From Streptomyces sp. NBRC 109706 (GTDB taxonomy: Bacteria; Actinomycetota; Actinomycetes; Streptomycetales; Streptomycetaceae), in assembly GCF_000974485.1 (NCBI RefSeq), contig NZ_BBOM01000008.1, forward strand, positions 605,367-669,366: a DNA stretch of 64,000 nt, given 5' to 3'. Below the pieces are notes generated by a model. The model saw only the letters and a program-made list of their open reading frames with translations, had not been told where the DNA came from and ran no database searches. The position numbers and the translations under genes were made by a program. Within the stretch, counting starts at the first letter, position 1. The number at the start of each line of letters is the position of its first letter. This document shows, piece by piece, positions 47,901-62,000 of the stretch.

Positions 47901-50089
47901 TGGCCGGGTTCGGCTATGGCTCCGGTGAGGTTGGAGATGATGGGGATGCGGGTGGGGTTGAACGTCAGGTTGTTCAGGACGGCGGCGAATTCGTCGAGCA
48001 TGGGTTCCATCAGGGCTGAGTGGAACGCGTGCGACACCGTCAGAATGGTGAATCGCCGGTCTTGGTCGGCGCATTCGACGGCGTAGCGTTCGATAGCCCC
48101 AGCGTCCCCGGAGAGCACGATGGACTGTGGGCCGTTGATGGCGGCGGTGTCGAGGCCGGAGTGGGTGACGTCGGCTTCGGTGGCTTGGACGGCGAGCATT
48201 CCGCCGCCGCTCGGCAGCGCCTGCATCAACCTTCCGCGCTCCGCCACCAGGGTGCACGCATCATCCAACGACAGAACCCCGGCGATGTGGGCGGCGGTGA
48301 TTTCGCCGAGGGAGTGGCCCAGCAGCACGTCGGGGATCACGCCCCAGGACTCCACCACGCGGTAGAGGGCGACTTCGAGGGCGAAGAGGCCGGCTTGGGC
48401 CCATAGCGTCTGGTCGAGGTCGGCCCCGTCGGTCAGGACCTCATGCAGGGGGCGTTCCAGGTGCGTGTCGAGGCGTGCGCAGATCGTGTCGAAGGCTTCG
48501 GCGTAGACCGGGAACGCCTCATACAACTCCTGTCCCATACCGGGGCGTTGCGCACCCTGCCCCGTGAAGAGGAATGCGGTGCGGCCTTCGGTTACCGTGC
48601 CTGTCGCGAGGATGTCTGTGGTGTCGGTGAGGACGATTCGGTGTTCCAGGGCGGCTCGTGTGGTGGCGAGTGAGAAGCCGATGTCGATCGCGTTCGACTG
48701 GGGTCGTTCGGCGAGGAAGGTTTGTAGTCGTGTGACCTGTGCTTGGAGTGCGGTTTGGGTTTTGGCGGATATGGGCCAGGGCACCAGGCCGGGGGCTTGC
48801 CGGGTCGTGCGTGGGGTGTGTGGTTTGGGTGTGGGGGCTTGTTCGAGGATGACGTGGGCGTTGGTGCCGCTGATGCCGAAGGAGGAGACGGCTGCGCGGC
48901 GGGGTCGGTCGGTTTGGGGCCATTCTCGTGGGTGGGTGAGGAGTTTTACCGCGCCGGCTGACCAGTCGATCTGGGGTGAGGGTTCGTCCACGTGCAGGGT
49001 TGCCGGGAGTATGCCGTGTCGCATGGACATGACCATTTTGATGATGCCGGCGGCTCCGGCGGCTGCTTGGGTGTGGCCGATGTTGGATTTGATCGAGCCC
49101 AGCCACAGGGGTTCGTCGTTTTGGGCGCGGTGTTGGCCGTAGGTGGCGATGAGTGCTTGGGCTTCGATGGGGTCGCCCAGGCGGGTGCCGGTGCCGTGGG
49201 CTTCGACGATGTCGATGTCGGCGGCGGTGAGGTGGGCGTTGGCGAGGGCTTGTTGGATGACGCGTTGTTGGGAGGGTCCGTTGGGGGCGGTCAGTCCGTT
49301 GGAGGCGCCGTCTTGGTTGACGGAGGTGCCGCGGACGATGGCGAGGATGGGGTGGTTGTTGCGTTGGGCGTCGGCCAGGCGTTCGACGACCAGGATGGCT
49401 GCGCCTTCGGACCAGCCGGTGCCGTCGGCTGCGGCGGCGAAGGATTTGCAGCGGCCGTCGGCGGCGAGTCCGCCTTGGCGGGCGAAGTCGACGAAGACTC
49501 CTGGGGTGGACAGCACGGTCACGCCGCCGGCCACCGCCAGGTCGCATTCGCCCGACCGTAGTGCCTGTGAGGCCAGGTGGAGGGCGACCAGGGAGGAGGA
49601 GCAGGCGGTGTCGACGGTGACGGCGGGGCCTTCGAGGCCGAAGGTGTAGGCGGCGCGTCCGGACAGGACGCTGCCGGCGTTGCCGGTGCCCAGGAACGCT
49701 TCCACTCCTTCGGGGACGGTGCCGAGGCTTTGGGCGTAGTCGTGGTACATCACCCCGGCGTAGACGCCGGTCGCGGAGCCGCGTAGGGAGTGGGGGTCGA
49801 GGCCGGCGGATTCGAAGGCTTCCCAGACGCTTTCCAGGAGGAGGCGTTGTTGTGGGTCCATGGCCAGGGCCTCACGCGGGGAGATCCCGAACATCGCGGC
49901 GTCGAACTCGCCCGCGCCGGTGACAAAGCCACCCACGCCGGAGACCTCGCTCCAGGCCACCTCCCACCCACGGTCATCGGGAAAGTCCGTGATCCCGTCC
50001 CGACCCGCCATGACCAGATCCCACAACCCAGCCGGCGAAACCACACCACCCGGCAGACGACACGACATCCCCACAATCGCGATCGGCTC
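44912..50089 (-). other. PKS-A module 4: KS-AT(malonyl)-DH-KR-ACP-DD
   Basis: KS is about 48845-50089. AT is about 47590-48580 (HAFH). DH is about 46740-47580, with His codon 47417-47419 in DHRVLGRLVVP and Asp in DAALH. KR is about 45640-46700, with VLDDG and NYAAAN, B1-type. ACP GFDSL is near 45270-45305, then the docking tail to 44915. A second double bond, conjugated with that of module 3, is predicted. Confidence 0.93.
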
Positions 50090-53000
50090 ATCCACCCCCA
50101 CTGAACGTGCGGGGGCGACGGGGACCGGCCGGTCCGCTTCCGACAACAGGCTGACCAGGTGGTCCACCAGCACCTGAACGTTCGGGTAGTCGAACACCAG
50201 CGTCGCGGGCAGCCGCAGCCCGGCAACCGTGTTGAGACGGTTGCGGAACTCCACCGCGGTCAACGAATCAAAACCCAGGTCCTTGAACGCCTGCCGCTCG
50301 CTGATGGCGTCCGCCGACGCATGCCCCAACACCCGCGCCACCTCCGCCAACACCATGTTCTGCAACAGTGCGCGTTGTTCGGCCGGTGACAGGCCGGCCA
50401 ACTGCCGCAGCAGTTGTGGTTCGCCTTCGGCGGCGCGTCCGGCGCGCCGGATGACGGTGGTCGGAACGAAGCCGCGTAGCAGCGCCGGGATCGGGCTGCT
50501 GGTGGGGTTCCAGGAGCGGAGGGCGCTCACATCCAGCTGCATGGGCACGACGGTGGCCCGGTCCACGCCCAAGGCGGCATCGAACAGGGCCAGCCCCTGC
50601 TCGTCCGACAACCCGGAGCCAAGACGAGACGCACGATCCTGCAGATGCCCCGTCATCCCGCTGGCCCGCTCCCACAATCCCCAGCCGAGGGAGAGTGCGG
50701 GGAGTCCTTCGGCGCGGCGGCGGGTGGCCAGACCGTCCAGGAAGGCGTTGGCGGCCGCGTAGTTGCCCTGCCCCGGGGTGCCAAGGGTCGCGGAGACGGA
50801 GGAGTAGAGCACAAACATCGACAGATCGACGTCGCGGGTGAGTTCGTCCAGGTTGACGGCGGCGGTGGCCTTCGCCCGCAACACCGTCTCCAGACGCTCC
50901 TGCGTCAACGCCGTGAAGACGCCGTCGTCCAACACACCCGCAGCGTGAACGACACCGGTCAACGGAGCGTCCACCGGCACCTCCCGCGCCAGCACCGCCG
51001 CCAGAGCGTCACGGTCGGCGGCATCACACGCCACAACCCGCACATCCGCGCCCAACGCGCCGAGTTCGGCGGTAAGGTCCCCAACCCCCGCAGCATCCGA
51101 ACCCCGACGGGACAACAACAACAGGTGACGGACGCCGTGTTCGGTCACCAGGTGCCGGGCCAACAGACCGCCCAGTGTCCCGGTGCCTCCGGTGATCAAC
51201 ACGGTGCCGTTCGGATCCGGCGCCACCGTTGACTCGGCGGTCGTCGTCGCTCGGACCAGCCGGGGGACGAGTATGTGCCCGTTGCGGATGGCGATCCCTG
51301 GCTCGTCCACCGCAGGGAGCAGCGCCAGGTCGACGTCCTCCGTGGCTGCCGGATCGTTGTCGACGAGGGTGATGCGGTCGGGGTGTTCCGACTGGGCGGA
51401 GCGGATCAGGCCCCACACCGCCGCGCCAACCGGATCAACCACGTCATGGGGTGCGGCTGGGACCGCGCCTCGGGTTATCACGGCCAGACGGGTCGGGGCG
51501 GATGTCTCGTCCGCCAGCCATTCCTGTACGCCGCGCAGTACGTCGCCGAGCACCTGCTCCAGTGGGCCTTCGCCGGCTGTGAGGGTGGTGAGGTCGGTTG
51601 GTTGGGTCTGGGGGGTTGTGGTGAGGGTGGTCCAGTCGATGGCGAAGAGCGCGTCGTCGGTGGGTTCAGTTGGGGTGAGTTGGTCCGCCGATATCGTGCG
51701 GGACATCAACGAGCGTATGCGTGCGACTGGTTGGCCGAGGCCGTCGGCCGCCCGCACCTGGACGCCTTCGCCCTCGGGGACGATCGCCACCCGCAACGCC
51801 GTCGCGCCGACCGCGAAGAGCTCCACGCCCGACCAGGCGAACGGCAACCGAGGCCCGGAAGCTTCGTCGTCGCCGGCCAGCAGGCCGGTGGGATGCAAGG
51901 CGCTGTCCAGGAGCGCGGGATGGATGCCCAGCCCTTCGACCCCGTCCGTGTTGGGCAGCGTGACGTCGGCATAGATGCCGGACTCGTCGCGCCAGGCCGC
52001 TTGCACACCCTGGAACATCGGGCCGTAGGCGAAGCCGGCGCCGGTCAACGCCTCGTAGAAACCGGACAGTTCCACCGGTAGAGCGTCTTGCGGCGGCCAT
52101 ACGGCCAGATCGAAATCGGGTGCCTGGAGTTCGGATGCGGCGAGGAAACCGGAAGCGTGCAGGGCCCATTCGTCCGAGCCCTCGGCGCGGGCGTGGATGT
52201 GGATGGTGCGGTCGCCCGCCGCGTCCGGGGCCTCGACCCGCACCTGAACCTGCGCCGCGCCCGACTCCGGCAGCACCAACGGCGACTGCAACACCAACTC
52301 GCGGACCAGACCGCAGCCAACCTCCTGGCCGGCCCGCAACGCCATCTCCACCAACGCCGTGCCGGGGACGACGATTTGGCCCAGCACGACATGGTCGGCC
52401 AGCCACGGCTGCCCGCCGGTCGACAACCGACCGGTCAGCAGCACCGCATCGCCCTCGGCAAGCGCCACCGCCGCACCCAGCAACGCATGCCGGGCACCCG
52501 CCAGACCTACGGCACCCAGGTCCCCGGCCCCCAACTGGTGCTGGGGCCAGTACCGTTCGCGTTGGAAGGCATAGGTCGGTAGCTCGACAACCCGGCCGCC
52601 CCAACCGTCGAACAGCGCTGGCCAGTTGACGTTGATGCCGGTGGTCCAGAGGCGGCTGATGGCGGTGAGTGCGGTGTCGGTTTCGTCGCGGTCCTTGCGG
52701 AGGAGGGTGGCGAAGGTCGCGTCGGTGACGGTGGTCTCCTGGGCCATGCCGGACAGGACTCCGTCGGGGCCCAGTTCGAGGTAGCGGGTCACGTTCATGG
52801 CTTCGAGCGCGGTGACGCCGTCGGCGAAGCGGACGGTTTGGCGGACCTGTTGGAGCCAGTAGTCGGGCTGTTGTATCTGGCCTGGTTCGGCTGTGGTGCC
52901 GGTCAGGTTGGAGACGATCGGGATGCGGGCGGGGTTGAACGTCAACCCGGCCAGGACCGAAGCGAATTCCTCCAGCATCGGTTCCATCAGGGCGGAGTGG

Positions 53001-56000
53001 AACGCGTGCGAGACGGTCAGGATGGTGAACCGCCAGCCGCGCTGGGCGCATTCGGCGGCGTAGCGCTCGATGGCGTCGCTGCTGCCGGAAAGCACCACGG
53101 CGTTCGGACCGTTCACCGCCGCAACGTCAAGCCCTGAATCGGCGACATCGGCCTCGGTGGCCTGGACGGCGAGCATTCCGCCGCCGGTCGGCAGGGCCTG
53201 CATCAGGCGTCCGCGCTCCGCGACCAGTACGCACGCGTCGTCGAGATCGAGGACTCCGGCGACATGGGCGGCGACGATCTCGCCCAACGAGTGGCCCAGC
53301 AGCACATCGGGGACCAGGCCCCAGGATTCCACCAGGCGGTAGAGGGCGACTTCGAGGGCGAAGAGGCCGGCCTGGGCCCATCCCGTCTGGTCCAGATCGG
53401 CGCCGTCGGTCAGGACTTCGCGCAGCGGTCGTTCCAGCCGCGTATCCAGCCGGGCGCAGACCGCGTCGAAGGCTTCGGCGTAGACGGGGAAGGTCTCGTA
53501 CAACCCCAGGCCCATGCCGGCGCGTTGCGCACCCTGGCCGGTGAACAGGAACGCGGTCCGCCCCTCGGCCGCGATGCCTGCGGCCAGCTCCTCATCGCCG
53601 TGAAGAATTGCGCGATGCTCAAGCCCGGCCCTGGTCGTGGCCAGTGACCAGCCGATGTCGACCGGCTCCAAGGCGGGACGTTCGGCCACGAAGGAGCGTA
53701 GTCGATCGACCTGCGCCCGTAGCGCGGCCTCGGTCTTGGCCGATACCACCCATGGGAGTAGCCCGGGGGCTTGTCGCGTTGCGATGGTCGCGATGGGTTC
53801 GGGCTCGGGTTCGGGGGCTTGTTCCAGGATGACGTGGGCGTTGGTGCCGCTGATGCCGAAGGCGGAGACGGCCGCGCGGCGGGGGCGGTCGACGTCAGGC
53901 CATTGGCGTGCCTCGGTGAGTAGCTTCACCGCGCCCTCGGACCAGTCGATCTGGGGGGAGGGTTCGTCCACATGCAGGGTCGCCGGGAGTACGCCGTGGC
54001 GCATGGCCATGACCATCTTGATCAGGCCGGCGACGCCGGCGGCCGCCTGGGTGTGGCCGATGTTGGATTTGATCGAGCCCAGCCACAGCGGACTGTTTTG
54101 GTCCCGGTCTTGGCCGTAGGTGGCGATGAGTGCTTGGGCTTCGATGGGGTCGCCGAGGCGGGTGCCGGTGCCGTGCGCTTCGACGGTGTCGATGTCGGCA
54201 CTGGTGAGGTGGGCGTTGGCCAGGGCTTGGCGGATGACACGCTGCTGGGAGGGTCCGTTGGGGGCGGTGAGGCCGTTGGAGGCGCCGTCCTGGTTGACGG
54301 CGCTGCCGCGCACCACGGCCAGTACCTGGTGTCCGTTGCGTTGGGCGTCGGAGAGTCGTTCGACGAGGAGGAGGCCGACGCCTTCGGACCAGCCGGTGCC
54401 GTCGGCTGCGGCGGCGAAGGATTTGCAGCGGCCGTCGGAGGCGAGGCCGTCCTGGCGGTCGAATTCGGCGAAGGCGCCTGGGGTGACCATCACGGTGACG
54501 CCGCCGGCTAGTGCCAGGTCGCATTCGCCCGAGCGCAGGGCTTGGGCGGCTAGGTGGAGGGCGACGAGGGAGGAGGAGCAGGCGGTGTCGACGGTGACGG
54601 CTGGGCCTTCGAGGCCGAATGTGTAGGCGAGGCGGCCGGAGATCACACTGTTCGCGGTGCCGGAGAGTAGATGTCCCTCGGCGCCGGCGACGCCGTTGTT
54701 GCCGTATCCCGATGAGGAGGCGCCGGCGAAGACGCCGATGCTCCGGCCTCGGAGTGAGCGGGGGTTCATTCCGGCGGTTTCGAGGGTTTCCCAGGCCGTT
54801 TCCAGGAGCAGCCGTTGCTGCGGATCCATGGCCAGGGCCTCACGCGGCGAGATTCCGAACAGATCGGCGTCGAACTTGTCCGCGTCCTCGACGAATCCGC
54901 CCAAGGCCGCCACACCATCGGGTATCTCGTTGGACCAGCCACGGTCGGTCGGGAAGGGCGTGATGCCGTCCGTTGCGCTCTCGACCAGGTCCCAGAGCTG
55001 TTCGGGTGAGGTGACTCCGCCGGGGTAGCGGCAGGCCATGCCGACGATCGCGATCGGCTCATCCACCACCGTGCCGGTGGCCAACACCGGTAGTGCGGCG
55101 CCCTGTTGAACAACATCCTCGACCAGTTCCGACAACAGATGGTCGGCCAGCACCGCTGGGCTCGGATAGTCGAAGACCAGTGTTGCGGACAGCGACAACC
55201 CCGTCTGGCGCGTTAGCAGGTTGCGGAGTTCGACGGCCATCAGGGAGTCGAAGCCGAGGTCCCGGAAGGCGCGTGCGGGGTCGATGGCGTCCGCGCCCGC
55301 CGTGTGTCCCAACACCTGGGCGGCCTGGTCGCGCACCAGGTCCAGCACCAACGGGTGCCGCTCCGCGACGGTGGCGGTGATAAGCCGCTGACGCAGTTCC
55401 GACTCGGCATCGCCACCCGGCGCGGTGGTGTCGAGTGCGTTCGCCGCCTCCGGGAGGTCGGACAGCAGTGGGCTGGGCCGCACCGAGGTGAAGGCCGGTG
55501 CGAACACCGACCAGTCGACGTCGGCGACCGTCACGCACGATTCCTGACCGTCGACGGCCTGGGCCAAGGCCCGGATCGCCAGGGCGGGGTCCATCGGGAT
55601 GAGGCCACGCCGGCGTAGGGCGGCTTCGGCTTCGCCTTGTGCCGCCATGCCGCCGCCGGCCCAGGGGCCCCAGGCCACCGCCGTGCCGGGCAGGCCGCGG
55701 TCGTGGCGGTGCTGTACCCAGGCGTCGAGGAAGGTGTTCCCGGCGGCGTAGGCGCCTTGGGTGCCGCTGCCCCAGGTCGCGGAAATCGACGAGAACACCA
55801 CGAACAGATCGAGGGGGAGATCCCGGGTGAGTTCGTCCAGGTGCCTGGTCCCGTCGACCTTGGGCCGCAGCACGTCGGCCACGGCCTCGGTGGTGGTCCA
55901 TGCCAGCGCTTCGGGGTTGTCGACCCCGGCAGCGTGCACCACACCCGTCAGCTCCGGAACACCCGCGATCACCTCGGCCAGGGCGTCGCGGTCGGCCACA

Positions 56001-59000
56001 TCGCAGGCCACGACCGTGGTGCGGGCGCCGAGTTCGGCCAGTTCCTCGACCAGGCCCTCCGGCGCGATGCCGCCACGGCTGGTGAGCACCAGATGTGGCA
56101 CACCGCGTCCCGCGAGCCAGCGGGCGACTTCCGCGCCCAACGCGCCCGTGCCACCGGTGACCAACACCGATCCCGAAGGCCCCCAGCCCGCGCCCGCCAC
56201 GGCCGCCGGCACCGCCCGCACCAACCGTCGGCCGTAGACGCCGGAGTTGCGTACCGCGATCTGGTCCTCGCCGCCGCCGTCGCTGGCCAGGATCCCGGCG
56301 AGTCGGGCACCCGCTCGGGTGTCCAACACGGCGGGGATGTCGACCAACCCGCCCCAGCGCTGCGGGAGTTCCAGGGCCGCGACGCGACCCAGACCCCACA
56401 CCGTGGCCAGCTCCGGGTTTGTCAGTCGGTCGGAGCGGCCGATGGCTTGGGCGCCTCGGGTGAGGACCCAGAGGGGTGCCGGGACGTCGGAGAGAGTCTG
56501 GATGGTGGTGAGGGTGTCGGTCCAGTTTTCGGGGGTGAGGATGATGCCGGCTGTGTCGGGGAGTTGGGCGATTTCGTGGATGGGGAGGTTGACGACGGTG
56601 GCGCCTGCGGTGGCGAGGGCGGTGGAGATGTCCTCGTCCTCGGTTCCGGCGATCACCCAGGTGCCGGAGAGGGCCGGTGCGGGGAGGTCGGTCAGTGGTT
56701 GCCAGGTGATGCGGTAGCGCCAGGAGTCGAGTGTGGAGCGTTCCTGGTGCCGCTGGCGCCAGGCGGACAGCGCGGGCAACGCGGACTCAAGCCCGGCCAG
56801 TTCCTCCAGGTCACCGCGCTCCACCGCGTCCCAGAACGCGGAGTCCACCAGCCCCTCGCCCGCTTCAGACTCTGCGGAGGGCTGGGGCCAGTACCGTTCC
56901 CGCTGGAAGGCATACGTCGGCAGCTCAACAACCCGCCCACCCCAGCCGGCGAACACACCCGACCAGTCGACCTCGACGCCCACCGTCCACAGGCGGCTGA
57001 TCGCGGTCAGGGCGGTGTCGGTCTCGTCCCGGTCCTTGCGAAGGAGGGGGACGAACGTGGCGTCGGCGACGGTCTCTTGCGCCATGCCGGAGAGCACGCC
57101 ATCGGGGCCCAGTTCGAGGTAGCGGGTCACGCCCATGGCTTCGAGCGCGGTGACGGCGTCGGCGAAGCGGACGGTTTCACGGACCTGCTTGAGCCAGTAT
57201 TCCGGCTCCTGCAACAACCCCGGCTCGGCGACCGCCCCGGTCAGGTTCGAAACGATCGGGATGCGGGCGGGGTTGAACGTCAACCCGGCCAGAACGGTGG
57301 CGAATTCGTCCAGCATTGGTTCCATCAGGGCTGAGTGGAACGCATGTGACACCGACAGGACATTGAACCGCCAGCCGCGCTCCCCACACTCCGCCGCGTA
57401 TCGCTCGATCGCCGCGACATCCCCGGACAACACCACGGACCGGGGCCCGTTCACCGCCGCAATATCCAAACCGGAGTCGGCGACATCGTCCTCAGTCGCC
57501 TGGACGGCGAGCATTCCGCCGCCGGTCGGCAGGGCCTGCATCAACCGCCCGCGCTCCGCGACCAGTACGCACGCATCGTCCAGATCGAGAACCCCCGCGA
57601 CATGCGCGGCGCTGATCTCACCCAGGGAGTGGCCCAGCAGCACATCGGGGACCAGGCCCCAGGATTCCACCAGGCGGTAGGCGGCGACTTCGAGGGCGAA
57701 GAGGCCGGCCTGGGCCCATCCCGTCTGGTCCAGATCGATGCCGTCGGTCAGGACTTCGCGCAGCGGACGTTCCAGTCGCATGTCCAGCCGGGCGCAGACC
57801 GCGTCGAAGGCTTCGGCGTAGACGGGGAAGGTCTCGTACAACCCCAGGCCCATGCCGGCGCGTTGCGCACCCTGGCCGGTGAACAGGAACGCGGTCCGGC
57901 CCTCGCTGGCCGTGCCCGTGGCGAGCACATCCCCATCAGCGGCCAGGACGACCCGATGCTCCAACGCGGCCCGCGTCGTGGCCAGCGACCACCCGACGTC
58001 CACCGCGTCCAACTCCGGCCGTTCACCAACGAAGGACCGCAGCCGCGCGACCTGCGCCTGGAGTGTGCTGCCGGACCTGGCCGATACCACCCAGGGGAGT
58101 AGCCCGGGGCTTTGTCGCGTTGCGATGGTCGCGATGGGTTCGGGCTCAGGTTCGGGGGCTTGTTCCAGGATGACGTGGGCGTTGGTGCCGCTGATGCCGA
58201 AGGCGGAGACGGCCGCGCGGCGCGGGCGGTCGACCTTGGGCCATTCCCGTGCCTCGGTGAGCAATGCGACCGCGCCGGTCGACCAGTCGACCGCCGGCGA
58301 GGGCTCGTCCACATGCAGGGTCGCCGGGAGTACGCCGTGGCGCATGGCCATGACCATCTTGATCAGGCCGGCGACGCCGGCCGCCGCCTGCGTATGACCG
58401 ATGTTGGATTTGATCGAGCCCAGCCACAGCGGACTGTTTTGGTCCCGGTCTTGGCCGTAGGTGGCCAGCAATGCCTGGGCTTCGATGGGGTCGCCGAGGC
58501 GGGTGCCGGTGCCGTGCGCTTCGACGGTGTCGATGTCGGTGCCGGTGAGGTGGGCGTTGGCCAGGGCTTGGCGGATGACGCGTTGCTGGGAGGGTCCGTT
58601 GGGGGCGGTGAGGCCGTTGGAGGCGCCGTCCTGGTTGACGGCGCTGCCGCGCACCACGGCCAGTACCTGGTGTCCGTTGCGTTGGGCGTCGGAGAGTCGT
58701 TCGACGAGGAGGAGGCCGACGCCTTCGGCCCAGCCGGTGCCGTCGGCTGCGGCGGCGAAGGATTTGCAGCGGCCGTCGGAGGCGAGGCCGTCCTGGCGGT
58801 CGAATTCGGCGAAGGCGCCTGGGGTGACCATCACGGTGACGCCGCCGGCTAGTGCCAGGTCGCATTCGCCCGAGCGCAGGGCTTGGGCGGCTAGGTGGAG
58901 GGCGACGAGGGAGGAGGAGCAGGCGGTGTCGACGGTGACGGCTGGGCCTTCGAGGCCGAAGGTGTAGGCGATGCGGCCGGAGATCACGCTGTTCGCGGTG

Positions 59001-62000
59001 CCGGAGAGTAGATGTCCCTCGGCGCCGGCGACGCCGTTGTTGCCGTATCCCGATGAGGAGGCGCCGGCGAAGACGCCGATGCTCCGGCCTCGGAGTGAGC
59101 GGGGGTTCATTCCGGCGGTTTCGAGGGTTTCCCAGGCCGTTTCCAGGAGCAGCCGTTGCTGCGGATCCATGGCCAGGGCCTCACGCGGCGAGATTCCGAA
59201 CAGATCGGCGTCGAACTTGTCCGCGTCCTGGACGAATCCGCCCAAGGCCGCCACACCATCGGGAACCGTACTTGGCCAGCCGCGATCGGCCGGGAACGGT
59301 GTGATGCCGTCCGTTGCGCTCTCGACCAGGTCCCAGAGCTGTTCGGGTGAGGTGACTCCGCCGGGGTAGCGGCAGGCCATGCCGACGATCGCGATCGGCT
59401 CATCCACCACCGTGCCGGTGGCCAACACCGGTAGCGCGGGGCCCTGTTGGACAACATCCTCGACCAGTTCCGACAACAGATGGTCGGCCAGCACCGCTGG
59501 GCTCGGATAGTCGAAGACCAACGTGGCCGCGAGAGGCAACCCCGTGTGGGCGGTCAGCAGATTGCGGAGTTCGACGGCCATCAGGGAATCGAAGCCGAGG
59601 TCCCGGAACGCCCGATCGGATTCGACCGCTTCCGCGCCCGCCGTGTGTCCCAACACCTGCGCGGCCTGGTCGCGCACCAGGTCCAGCACCATCTGACGCC
59701 GCTCCGCAGTCGCGGTGTCCGCCAACCGCTGGCGCAACCCCGATGCGGAATCACCGCTCGGTGCGGTGGTCTTGAGCGCGTCCTTCGCCTCCGGGAGATC
59801 TGAGAGGAGCGCGCTGGCACGCACTGAGGTGAAGGCCGGTGCGAACACCGACCAGTCGACGTCGGCGACCGTCACGCACGATTCCTGACCGTCGACGGCC
59901 TGGGCCAAGGCCCGGATCGCCAGGGCGGGGTCCATCGGTGCCAGCCCGCGCCGACGCAGCGCCTGTGCTGCCTCGCCCCGCGTCGCTATACCGCCGCCGG
60001 CCCAGGGGCCCCAGGCCACTGAGGTGCCGGGCAGGCCGCGGTCGTGGCGGTGCTGTACCCAGGCGTCGAGGAAGGTGTTTCCGGCGGCGTAGGCGCCTTG
60101 GGTGCCGCTGCCCCAGGTGGCGGAGATGGAGGAGAACACCACAAAGAGGTCGAGTGGTAGCTCTGCCGTCAGTTCGTCCAGGTGTCTTGTTCCGTCGACC
60201 TTGGGGCTGAGTACGTTGGCTACGGCTTCGGTGGTGGTCCATGCGAGCGCTGCGGGTTCGTCGACTCCGGCGGCGTGGACGATTCCCGTTAGGTTCGGGA
60301 TCTCGGCGATGACGGTGGCCAGGGCGTCGCGGTCGGCTACATCGCAGGCCACGACTGTGGTGCGGGCGCCGAGTTCGGCCAGTTCCTCAACCAGCCCCTC
60401 CGGCGCGATGCCGCCACGGCTGGTGAGCACCAGATGTGGCACTCCGCGTCCGGCGAGCCAGCGGGCGACTTCCGTGCCCAACGCGCCGGTGCCGCCGGTG
60501 ACCAGCACGGTGCCGGAGGGCTGCCATCCCGTGCCGGTGACGGGCGCCGGTACTGCCCGCACTAGGCGTCGGCCGTAGACGCCGGAGTTGCGTATGGCGA
60601 TCTGGTCTTCGCCGTCGCTGTCGCTGGCCAGGATGCTGGCGAGTCGGGCGCCAGCTCGGGTGTCCAACACGGCGGGGATGTCGACCAACCCGCCCCAGCG
60701 CTGCGGGTGTTCCAGGGCCGCGACGCGTCCCAGTCCCCACACCGTGGCCAGCTCCGGGTTTGTCAGTCGGTCGGAGCGGCCGATGGCTTGGGCGCCTCGG
60801 GTGAGGACCCAGAGGGGTGCCGGGACGTCGGGGAGAGTCTGGATGGTGGTGAGGGTGTCGGTCCAGTTTTCGGGGGTGAGGATGATGCCGGCTGTGTCGG
60901 GGAGTTGGGCGATTTCGTGGATGGGGAGGTTGACGACGGTGGCGCCTGCGGTGGCGAGGGCGGTGGAGATGTCCTCGTCCTCGGTTCCGGCGATCACCCA
61001 GGTGCCGGAGAGGGCCGGTGCGGGGAGGTCGGTCAGTGGTTGCCAGGTGATGCGGTAGCGCCAGGAGTCGAGTGTGGAGCGTTCCTGGTGCCGCTGGCGC
61101 CAGGCGGACAGCGCGGGCAACGCGGACTCAAGCCCGGCCAGTTCCTCCAGGTCACCGCGCTCCACCGCGTCCCAGAACGCGGAGTCCACCAGCCCCTCGC
61201 CCGCTTCAGACTCTGCGGAGGGCTGGGGCCAGTACCGTTCCCGCTGGAAGGCATACGTCGGCAGCTCAACAACCCGCCCACCCCAGCCGGCGAACACACC
61301 CGACCAGTCGACCTCGACGCCCACCGTCCACAGGCGGCTGATCGCGGTCACGGCGGTGTCGGTCTCGTCCCGGTCCTTGCGCAACAACGGGACGAACGTG
61401 CCCTCCGCAACGGTCTCCTGGGCCATGCCGGAGAGCACCCCGTCGGGGCCCAGTTCGAGGTATCGCGTGACGCCCATTGCTTCCAGCGCCGTAGCACCGT
61501 CGGCGAAGCGGACGGTTTCACGGACCTGCTTGAGCCAGTACTCCGGTTCCTGCAACAGCCCCGGCTCGGCCACCGCACCGGTCAGGTTCGAAACGATCGG
61601 GATGCGGGCGGGGTTGAACGTCAACCCGGCCAGAACAGTGGCGAATTCGTCCAGCATCGGCTCCATCAACGCCGAATGGAACGCATGCGACACCGACAGG
61701 ATATTGAACCGCCAGCCGCGCTCCCCACATTCCGCCGCATACCGCTCGATCGCCGCGACATCCCCGGACAACACCACGGACCGGGGACCGTTCACCGCCG
61801 CAATATCCAAACCGGAGTTGGCGACATCCGCCTCGCTCGCCTGGACCGCCAGCATTCCACCACCCGACGGCAGCGCCTGCATCAACCGACCGCGCTCCGC
61901 CACCAACACACACGCGTCATCCAGATCAAGAACCCCCGCAACATGCGCCGCGACGATCTCACCCAACGAGTGCCCCAACAACACATCCGGCGTGACACCC

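Noticed and set aside
56401..61350. CRISPR or transposon origin of the repeated segments
   Set aside because: The repeats are long, in frame and coincide with PKS domain borders. There are no short regular spacers, terminal inverted repeats or transposase.
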